From positions 1 to 5,445 of the forward strand of contig JAJYHS010000059.1 in the NCBI GenBank assembly GCA_021784635.1: a DNA stretch of 5,445 nt, in the 5' to 3' direction. The translations under genes were made by a program, and so were the position numbers. This document shows positions 1-5,445 of this stretch, piece by piece (positions within the stretch are counted from its first letter, which is position 1; every line of letters begins with the position of its first letter). This DNA is from a bacterium. Its GTDB lineage: Bacteria; Bdellovibrionota; Bdellovibrionia; Bdellovibrionales; UBA1609. The notes under the pieces are model-generated. The model was not told where the DNA came from and ran no database searches. It worked only from the letters and a program-made list of their open reading frames with translations.

Positions 1-201
1 GTTCATCATCAATTTTTGCCGGATATTTTGTACTACGATGATGATGGCCGCATGCCATATGATGCGATCAAAATTCTTAAAACACGCTGGCCGCACGTAA
101 AGGCCGGTTGGCAAGCGCACGTCTTCGCGGTCATGAACGTAAACGGTATTCTTCAGGGAGTGGTCGACACTCGCGACGAAGGTCTTGCCGCTGGGTTTTG
201 A
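1..201 (+). CDS. Possible 3' end of an unrecognised gene, convergent with lgt
   Basis: An open frame runs from the window edge to a TGA at 199-201, giving 66 residues with no recognisable family. If the gene starts inside the window, TTG at 16 is the first candidate, but a start to the left of the edge is more likely. First codon positions are rich in G (about 40 percent by hand count), which is coding-like. The stop would lie 18 bases from the lgt stop in a tail-to-tail arrangement. Against it, the antisense frame continuing directly after the lgt TGA is also open to the window edge, although that frame has no ATG, GTG or TTG near its beginning. A short minus-strand frame also opens at ATG 58-56. 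The strand is therefore not settled and no function is proposed. Confidence 0.3.
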   Translation, partial: VHHQFLPDILYYDDDGRMPYDAIKILKTRWPHVKAGWQAHVFAVMNVNGILQGVVDTRDEGLAAGF

Positions 202-219
202 TTCGTTATCTAAATATCC

Positions 220-1041
220 TCATGTAATTTTTTGCGAACGGCGCTCTAGCCTTATGAGGTTTGTGACTGCAAATATGATTGCAAATATGCTGATCACGGT
301 TGAAATGCTGAGCCCCATTATGTCGGGGCCGCGCCAATCGGCCCTGTAGTGTTCCATTATAATTCGGCCGATGGCGTGCAATACGAGCCAAACTGAAAAC
401 AAATAGCCGCTACTCTTGAGCGCATCGAAGCTTGCGGTGCCATCAGGCATCGTCGTCGGTCGATCAGCGCGCGCACGAATTTCCTTTTCGAACCGAGTCA
501 GAATAATAAACACAATAAAACCTGAAATGCTCGCATAGATTTCAGTCGGCTGCCGTGGGCCCTTCGGCAGCCACGGGTAATGAAATGTGATCGCCCACGG
601 CAAATGGCATGGTTTACCGTAACAACAACCGGCAAGAAGACAGCCAATGCGCCCGACGCCGTAACCAAGCGCCAAAATGGGGGCAAAGAAATCGGCCCAC
701 GGCCAAAATTTTTCACGCCTAATTCTGAGCGCGATGGCGCCGGCGAGAAGTGCCCCCAAAAGACCGCCGTAAAAAACAAAACCGCCGTGCCAAAATTCAA
801 AGATCATAAGCGGATGCTTGCGGTAAAAAGGCCACTCTTCGTAAAAAACGGAAAAAAGCCGTGCGCCTATAAACCCGCCGATCATAACGATAAATGCGAG
901 ATCAAGCGCAAGCTTGCGGGGCATTTCAAGTCTTTCGGCTCTGTGCGCGAGATAGATCAAACAGAGGCTATAGGTGACGCTCGCCCAAACGAAATAAGTT
1001 GGAATATAAAGGTTAGGACCCAGATGAAGAAGCGGGAGCAT
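220..1041 (-). CDS. lgt: Prolipoprotein diacylglyceryl transferase (Lgt)
   Basis: Lgt is an inner-membrane enzyme that moves diacylglycerol from phosphatidylglycerol to the lipobox cysteine of prolipoproteins, the first step of lipoprotein maturation. The 273 residues are near the usual family length and show about seven hydrophobic segments (near 16-32, 45-63, 90-106, 118-138, 170-182, 212-227 and 243-263). Family landmarks are the GGFIGARL segment (55-62), HGGFVFYGG (85-93), the GRIG signature core (130-133), QPTEIYAS (164-171) and GRIIMEHYR (225-233). R131, R226 and E230 align with E. coli R143, R239 and E243; Y17 probably matches Y26. The signature is a variant: where E. coli has N146 and E151 this protein has C134 and C139, and Y91 stands where E. 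coli has H103. ATG 1041 lies inside the end of lspA (29-base overlap), behind an A/G-rich stretch rather than a clear GGAG site, suggesting coupled translation. No terminator follows the stop. Identity is firm; equivalences are by eye. Confidence 0.95.
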   Translation of the reverse strand: MLPLLHLGPNLYIPTYFVWASVTYSLCLIYLAHRAERLEMPRKLALDLAFIVMIGGFIGARLFSVFYEEWPFYRKHPLMIFEFWHGGFVFYGGLLGALLAGAIALRIRREKFWPWADFFAPILALGYGVGRIGCLLAGCCYGKPCHLPWAITFHYPWLPKGPRQPTEIYASISGFIVFIILTRFEKEIRARADRPTTMPDGTASFDALKSSGYLFSVWLVLHAIGRIIMEHYRADWRGPDIMGLSISTVISIFAIIFAVTNLIRLERRSQKIT

Positions 1042-1570
1042 CTTTCTTCTTTTTTGTAAGCATGAGAATCGTCAAAATGCCAACGCCAATTACGATCGAA
1101 GAGTCGGCAAGATTAAAAACGGGGTAGTGATAAACATTGCGATAATGAAAATCTAGAAAATCAATTACGTACCCAAACCGCAACCGGTCGATGTAATTGC
1201 CGATGGCCCCTCCACTGATAAGAGAGAGCGCGTAAATTTCAAGACGCTCCGTCTCGGGCAATCCGTAAAGGAACAATACAATAATGAAAACGGCGATAGG
1301 CGGAATCGACAAGAAAAAGATTTCGCGAAAGGTGTAATGGGCGCGGCTCAGAATCCCCCAAGCGGCTCCGGTGTTGCGCACGTAAGTAAGACTAAAAAAA
1401 CCGTGAATGATTCTGACGGATTGATCGAGATTAAATGTCGAATGCACGAGCATTTTTGTAAACTGATCGAGCGCGACGACCGCCAGAGAAACCGCGATAA
1501 GAACCATGTATTTCGATCCGGCAAAACGTCTGGGGGCGCCTGGTTTGCGAGTGACGGTGTCATTAGCCAT
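1013..1570 (-). CDS. lspA: Lipoprotein signal peptidase II (LspA)
   Basis: LspA is an inner-membrane aspartic protease that cleaves the signal peptide from diacylglyceryl-prolipoprotein, acting directly after Lgt. The 185 residues carry all the family blocks: DQFTK (35-39), RNTGAAWG (65-72), GGAIGNYIDR (120-129), VIDFLDF (135-141) and FNLADS (152-157). The catalytic aspartates are D128 and D156. Four membrane segments are visible near 22-38, 84-103, 111-125 and 157-172, followed by a short Lys-rich then Ser-rich tail. A TAA four codons upstream makes ATG 1570 the first possible start, but no ribosome binding site is seen there. ATG 1507 (M22) has a GGA nine bases ahead and would give 164 residues, close to the family norm, so the true start may be that one. 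The gene lies 73 bases after ileS, and its end overlaps lgt by 29 bases. The function is clear; the start is not. Confidence 0.95.
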   Translation of the reverse strand: MANDTVTRKPGAPRRFAGSKYMVLIAVSLAVVALDQFTKMLVHSTFNLDQSVRIIHGFFSLTYVRNTGAAWGILSRAHYTFREIFFLSIPPIAVFIIVLFLYGLPETERLEIYALSLISGGAIGNYIDRLRFGYVIDFLDFHYRNVYHYPVFNLADSSIVIGVGILTILMLTKKKKDAPASSSGS

Positions 1571-1643
1571 GCTGCTAGTTTAAACGCAGCCGCATAAATT
1601 GCAAGTGCCCTGAGTGTTGTATCTATGCTTCGCGCCTGTTCGA

Positions 1644-4445
1644 CTAGTCGGATAGCGCCGCAACACATTTTGGACAAACGCCGGGGTAGCGCGAATCGGC
1701 TCCGATTTCGGTACTGTAATTCCAGCAGCGTTCGCACTTTTCACCTGGTGCGTGGCGCGCTTCAACAGAGAACGTTTGTTTGTCGTCGCGAATAAGTTGA
1801 ACTGATGAGACGATCAAATATTCGCGTAGCCACGACTCACATTTTTTAAGTTCATCGAAGGTTCTGCCGCCTGCGCGCAAAATAACTTCAGCGTCGAGGT
1901 TTGAGCCGATGACTTTATCTTGACGTAATGTCTCAAGTTTCTTTGATACGACTGCACGAATTTCGTCAAGCCGGGCGAAAAGCTCGAGAACTTCGCGATC
2001 GTTCCATTCTGGTTTCGGAGTCGGAAAATCTGTCAAAAATATGCTTTCGCTTTTATTATCACCCGGCAAGAATGAATAAACTTCTTCGGTTAAAAACGAT
2101 AAAATGGGGGCGAGAAGCCGCGACAAGACGCTAACCATTTCAACAAAAACAGTTTGCGAAGACCGGCGCGGGATGCCCGTCGGCTTACCCGTATATAGGC
2201 GATCTTTTAAAATGTCGAGATAAGTGGCGCTGAGGTCCGTCGTAAAAAATTGGTTGAGTGCATGGTAGACTTTGAAAAAATCATAGCTTTCGTATGCGGC
2301 CGTCGCCGACGAGATGACTTGATTGAGCCGCGCCAAAGCCCATTGATCAACCGGTGGCATGTCTTTGAACGCAACGCGATCTTTTTTAGGATCAAAATCG
2401 CTCAGGTTGCCCAGCAAAAAACGCATGGTATTTCGAATTCGCCGGTATGTTTCGCTGACCCGCTTGCACATTTCGTCGGAGATCGTGACGTCTTCCCCGT
2501 AATCTTCATGGGCCACCCAAAGTCGTAAAATTTCAGCGCCGTATTTTTTAATCACTTCGGCCGGATCAACTACGTTGCCTTTGCTTTTGCTCATTTTGTG
2601 GCCTTGCGCATCGTTGACAAATCCGTGCGTGATGAGCGCGCGAAACGGAGGATGTTCGTAAGCGGCCATTGACGAAATAAGACTCGTTTGAAACCATCCA
2701 CGATGTTGATCAGAACCTTCGAGATAAATGTCAGCAATTTCGTTATGCATGCGGGCGCGTTGAACACTGGTATGGCAACATCCCGAATCGAACCAGACAT
2801 CAAGAATGTCGTCGCTTCGTTTAAACTTTGATTTTCCGCAGTTTTCGCATTTGTGACCGGCGGTGAAGGTTTCAACCGGACTATCAAAATAAGCTTCAAT
2901 ACCGGGCGCGGCTCCGTCTTTGCCGGGTGCTTCCATTGAGTCGGCAATTTTCTCCATAATTTCAGGTTTCATGAGCGGCGTTTCACAAGATTCACAATAA
3001 AAAACCGGAATCGGTACACCCCAAGTGCGTTGCCTGCTTAAGCACCAATCAGGAGTATTTGCAACCATGGCTGTGAGGCGCGCTTGACCCCAAGCCGGAA
3101 AGTATTTGAGCTCATTTTCAACAACCGCGAGCGTTTTTTTGCGTAAACCAAAATTGTCATCCATTCGAATGAACCATTGGGGAGTGGCACGAAAAATCAG
3201 CGGCGTTTTCGTGCGCGGATTGTGCGGGTACGAGTGCACGATTTCTTTTTGCGCTAGGAGATGACCTGATTTTTTTAAATCTTCAACAATTTGCGCGTTG
3301 GCCGGCCAAATGCTTTGACCGGCGTATTTTGGCACGTCAGATGTAAATTTGCCGGCTGGGTCGACGGGTGAATAGACGGGTAAGTTATATTTGAGTCCCA
3401 CGTGATAGTCTTCAAGACCATGGCCTGGGGCGGTGTGAACGGCTCCAGTGCCGGCATCAAGACTCACGTGATCACCCAAAATAATTAGTGAATCGCGATC
3501 AAGAAACGGATGTCGCGCATTTAAGTTCTCAAGTTCGGCGCCCTTCCAAATTGCAAGTGGTTCGCCAAGATTGAGGGCACATTCTTTAGCGATACTATCC
3601 TTGAGTTCTGTTGCAAAAATTAGAATTTCAGAACCGGCATCGTACGCGCCGTATTCAAAATCCGCATTGAGGGCGACAGCAAAATTCGCAGGGAGGGTCC
3701 ACGGGGTCGTCGTCCAGATCACGATTGACACGGGTTTTTTTGCGTTGAGCTTTCTAAGCGCCCCTTCAAGTTTAATGAAATTAAATTTCACATAAATAGA
3801 AAGACTTTTATGATCGTGATATTCCACTTCAGCTGCCGCCAAAGCGGTTTGCAAAGCCGGGCACCAATAAACCGGTTTGTTACCGCGAAAAACGACGCCA
3901 TTTTTGTAAATACGCGCGAGCACACGAATTTCATTTGCTTCGTAGGAGGGTGACATCGTGAGATAAGGATTATCCCACTTTGCAAGTACGCCGAGACGGA
4001 CGAACTGTTCGCGCTGTTTATTGATCCACTTAGTTGCTTCTTCGCGGCACAAATCGCGGATTTGTTTTTTGGTTAAAGAGTTTTTTTTCTCACCCAGTTG
4101 AGATGTGACTTTGAGCTCGATCGGCAGACCGTGGCAATCCCATCCCGGAATAAATTCGGCTCTGTACCCCTGCATGTTGCGAAATTTGATGACGATATCT
4201 TTGAGGACCTTATTCAGTGCCGTGCCGACGTGAACGTTACCATTGGCATAAGGAGGGCCATCCGGCATGACGAACGCGCGGCCGTTGGAATTCTTAGACA
4301 TGATTTTTTCGTACAGTTTTGACGATCGCCATTTTTCAATAGCAATAGGCTCGGTTTGCGGCAAATTTGCCTTCATCGGAAAGGCCGTTTTCGGCAATAT
4401 CACAGTATGTTTATAGCCTTCGCTTTTCTGCTCGCCCGAATTCAT
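1644..4445 (-). CDS. ileS: Isoleucyl-tRNA synthetase
   Basis: This cytoplasmic class I synthetase charges tRNA-Ile with isoleucine and hydrolyses mischarged valine. The 933 residues match the usual bacterial length and the gene looks intact. In order: LPKTAFPMKANLP (17-29), the HIGH-equivalent HVGT (72-75), GWDCHGLPIE (101-110), the Thr-rich editing motif TTTPWT (245-250), editing-site GTGAVHTAPGHG (332-343) with D346, SRQRTWGVPIP (470-480), DVWFDSG (549-555), KMSKS (617-621), an anticodon-binding helical region (about 690-840), and a C-terminal zinc module C904, C907, C924, C927. A second set of Cys pairs, C484/C487 and C533/C536, probably binds zinc within the catalytic half. The fourth residue of the HIGH motif is Thr75 (codon ACG) instead of His. 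ATG 4445 overlaps the preceding stop as ATGA and has GAGAGG five bases upstream. Its layout is that of the bacterial type with a C-terminal zinc domain. lspA follows on the same strand. Confidence 0.98.
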   Translation of the reverse strand: MNSGEQKSEGYKHTVILPKTAFPMKANLPQTEPIAIEKWRSSKLYEKIMSKNSNGRAFVMPDGPPYANGNVHVGTALNKVLKDIVIKFRNMQGYRAEFIPGWDCHGLPIELKVTSQLGEKKNSLTKKQIRDLCREEATKWINKQREQFVRLGVLAKWDNPYLTMSPSYEANEIRVLARIYKNGVVFRGNKPVYWCPALQTALAAAEVEYHDHKSLSIYVKFNFIKLEGALRKLNAKKPVSIVIWTTTPWTLPANFAVALNADFEYGAYDAGSEILIFATELKDSIAKECALNLGEPLAIWKGAELENLNARHPFLDRDSLIILGDHVSLDAGTGAVHTAPGHGLEDYHVGLKYNLPVYSPVDPAGKFTSDVPKYAGQSIWPANAQIVEDLKKSGHLLAQKEIVHSYPHNPRTKTPLIFRATPQWFIRMDDNFGLRKKTLAVVENELKYFPAWGQARLTAMVANTPDWCLSRQRTWGVPIPVFYCESCETPLMKPEIMEKIADSMEAPGKDGAAPGIEAYFDSPVETFTAGHKCENCGKSKFKRSDDILDVWFDSGCCHTSVQRARMHNEIADIYLEGSDQHRGWFQTSLISSMAAYEHPPFRALITHGFVNDAQGHKMSKSKGNVVDPAEVIKKYGAEILRLWVAHEDYGEDVTISDEMCKRVSETYRRIRNTMRFLLGNLSDFDPKKDRVAFKDMPPVDQWALARLNQVISSATAAYESYDFFKVYHALNQFFTTDLSATYLDILKDRLYTGKPTGIPRRSSQTVFVEMVSVLSRLLAPILSFLTEEVYSFLPGDNKSESIFLTDFPTPKPEWNDREVLELFARLDEIRAVVSKKLETLRQDKVIGSNLDAEVILRAGGRTFDELKKCESWLREYLIVSSVQLIRDDKQTFSVEARHAPGEKCERCWNYSTEIGADSRYPGVCPKCVAALSD

Positions 4446-4966
4446 TTTAACCTCTCGCCCATTTTTTCAATAAATTGCTGTCGCGAGTTTGTCTGCGGGA
4501 ACATTTCACACACCCGTTCATAGCCGACAGCCACAAGTAAGCGCAGGGCTTCGCGTTCTGAACCTAAATTACATAGCGCTTGAACTTTGCGCAGAACCTC
4601 AATTGTACGTATGTCCAACGAATTAAAATTTTCTTGCGCGCTGCTTGGTACAAGCGGTTGTTGCAACGGCGGCGCGATGGGCATTGGTGCACGGGCCATC
4701 GGAGCTGGCGCGGTGGGGCTTTCAAATTGCTTCATCCCTTCAGCTAAGGCGCGCAGGTCTTGTTTGAATGCTTCGGAACTTGTCTCGGTCATAGTTGGCA
4801 TCGTGCCACCGTTACGGCGCCTTGCTTGCAAATAGAGGGCGACAAGGCTATCTGAATTCGTCGCTAATTCGCGCACGGATTGCGGTTGCGACCGCATCCA
4901 CTCGTAGGCTGCGGCGAGCATGTCGCGAGTGTATGCTTGCGGAGGGGGTAGCGGTACTGTTGCCAT
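4442..4966 (-). CDS. Uncharacterised two-part protein coupled to ileS
   Basis: I cannot assign this 174-residue protein to a named family. It has no signal peptide or membrane segment and should be cytoplasmic. Residues 12-52 look helical and end in a basic patch (ARRR at 48-51). Residues 66-81 form another amphipathic stretch (FKQDLRALAEGMKQF). Residues 83-108 are a Pro/Ala-rich linker, probably disordered. Residues 117-152 (starting LDIRTIEVLRKVQ, then LGSEREALRLLVAVGYERV) resemble the strand-helix-helix pattern of small ribbon-helix-helix DNA-binding domains, but this is a weak impression. The stop TGA overlaps the ileS ATG, so the two are co-transcribed and probably translationally coupled. 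ATG 4966 has no visible ribosome binding site; M16 (ATG 4921) is an alternative start that would drop the Pro-rich N-terminus. The coding assignment is supported by the exact junction with ileS and by the absence of a better frame. Function is unknown. Confidence 0.85.
   Translation of the reverse strand: MATVPLPPPQAYTRDMLAAAYEWMRSQPQSVRELATNSDSLVALYLQARRRNGGTMPTMTETSSEAFKQDLRALAEGMKQFESPTAPAPMARAPMPIAPPLQQPLVPSSAQENFNSLDIRTIEVLRKVQALCNLGSEREALRLLVAVGYERVCEMFPQTNSRQQFIEKMGERLK
4451..4456 (-). promoter_or_regulatory. Ribosome binding site of ileS
   Basis: The minus strand reads GAGAGG followed by TTAAA and the ileS ATG, a five-base spacing suited to Shine-Dalgarno pairing. The site lies in the last codons of the preceding gene, whose TGA shares bases with the ileS ATG. 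It is the clearest ribosome binding site in the window and supports ATG 4445 as the ileS start. It also allows ribosomes finishing the upstream gene to restart on ileS. Confidence 0.7.
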
Positions 4967-5026
4967 TGGCGAACTAAGCTAGGCTCTGTACAGTAAATAG
5001 GCAAGATTTTAATCGGCGCAAATAAA

Positions 5027-5445
5027 TTATTCGGCCGTTTCCGCGTAATCCTTCGCTACAATTCCATATTTTTCAATTTTTCTAAGCAGCGTTTTTTTCG
5101 GGATATTTGCGTGAAGCGCTGTCTGGTTGATGCGCCCCTTGAACATTTTCAAGGCTTTGATAATGAACTCGCGCTCAAACGCCTCCTTATGCTTGTTAAA
5201 ATCTAAACCTTCACCTGAAATCGTCACAATTTCATCGCTGCGATTTTCGTTTGTTTCGTTTTCTTGCAGATCGTCCGCGTCTGGTTCGCCGGGTTCGTCA
5301 AAATTGTTGACATTCAGATTTGGCGCATTCAGCTCGACACCTGTTGCAAGCAAAAATGATTCCGGTAGCGATTGAACGGTCAAATGCGTGCCTTCTTCGA
5401 GAATAAATGCGTGTTCAATCACGTTTTCTAGCTCCCGAATGTTGC
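5027..5445 (-). CDS. C-terminal end of a sigma-54-dependent Fis-type transcription activator (partial)
   Basis: The 138 residues in the window are the end of an NtrC-type enhancer-binding protein; the receiver or sensor domain and most of the AAA+ ATPase lie beyond the right edge. The first visible residues, NIRELENVIEHA, are the end of the conserved GNVRELxN block of the AAA+ domain, with the sensor II arginine. Next come LTVQSLPESF (21-30), a linker rich in Asp, Glu and Asn (about 39-72), and a Fis-type helix-turn-helix (about 102-128) with the typical NQTAL and KKTLLRKIEKYGI pattern. Such proteins bind upstream of sigma-54 promoters and use ATP to open the holoenzyme complex. The gene ends in TAA 60 bases before the next gene on the same strand with no terminator between them, so read-through is possible. 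Which regulator this is (NtrC, AtoC, flagellar or other) cannot be told from the visible part. Confidence 0.93.
   Translation of the reverse strand, partial: NIRELENVIEHAFILEEGTHLTVQSLPESFLLATGVELNAPNLNVNNFDEPGEPDADDLQENETNENRSDEIVTISGEGLDFNKHKEAFEREFIIKALKMFKGRINQTALHANIPKKTLLRKIEKYGIVAKDYAETAE

Noticed and set aside
16..120. Resemblance of the left-edge frame to a response-regulator phosphorylation site (PDIL...GRMP)
   Set aside because: The spacing has extra residues, and nothing downstream resembles the later receiver-domain blocks such as the conserved Lys-Pro.
580..1059. 159-codon open frame on the plus strand opposite lgt
   Set aside because: It is antisense to a well-supported lgt; its Lys-rich composition is what the reverse of Phe-rich membrane codons gives, and it shows no family motif.
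1571..1604. Possible promoter before lspA (TTGCAA, 16 bases, TAAACT)
   Set aside because: Each box matches four of six consensus bases, and the start point would fall at or inside the lspA ATG. Co-transcription with ileS is simpler.
1641..1650. Perfect palindrome CGACTAGTCG over the ileS stop codon, as a terminator
   Set aside because: The stem would be only three pairs around a four-base loop, and no T-run follows in the direction of transcription. Transcription into lspA is expected.
1348..1737. Minus-strand frame of 129 codons across the ileS-lspA junction
   Set aside because: It lies out of frame over the end of ileS and the start of lspA, both certain genes, and has no recognisable motif.
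4986..4993. Eight-base palindrome CTGTACAG as an operator
   Set aside because: It is short, has no second copy nearby and the symmetry does not extend outward; chance is a sufficient explanation.
4976..5004. Possible sigma-70 promoter before the 174-residue gene (TTGCCT, 17 bases, TAGCTT)
   Set aside because: The -10 box matches the consensus at only three of six positions and would put the transcript start almost at the ATG. No better promoter is visible in the 60-base gap.

Overview
The window comes from a bacterial chromosome of moderate G+C (a little under half, judged by eye). Five of the six genes run on the minus strand. The gene content fits a deltaproteobacterium-like organism, and Bdellovibrio-type bacteria are my best guess. 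The reasons are the variant Lgt signature, an IleRS with an internal Cys pair set, and a Fis-type sigma-54 activator beside the cluster. This placement is inference; no rRNA or other phylogenetic marker was compared.

From right to left, which is the direction of transcription: the C-terminal end of a sigma-54-dependent AAA+ regulator with a Fis-type helix-turn-helix (5445-5027, 5' end outside the window); a 60-base gap; an unrecognised 174-residue protein (4966-4442); ileS, isoleucyl-tRNA synthetase (4445-1644), joined to it by an ATGA stop/start overlap; a 73-base gap; lspA, prolipoprotein signal peptidase II (1570-1013); and lgt, prolipoprotein diacylglyceryl transferase (1041-220), which overlaps lspA by 29 bases. 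The leftmost 201 bases hold an open frame on the plus strand that may be the 3' end of a convergent gene, but this is weakly supported.

The likely transcription unit is hypothetical-ileS-lspA-lgt. ileS next to lspA is a common bacterial pairing. Lgt attaches diacylglycerol to the lipobox cysteine of prolipoproteins and LspA then removes the signal peptide, so the two overlapping genes encode consecutive steps of lipoprotein maturation in the inner membrane. The job of the 174-residue protein is unknown.

I found no mobile element, tRNA, rRNA, CRISPR array, long repeat or convincing intrinsic terminator. This is mostly an ordinary housekeeping region. The points worth a second look are the non-canonical catalytic-motif residues of Lgt, the HVGT form of the IleRS HIGH motif, the uncharacterised protein coupled to ileS, and the unresolved left edge.
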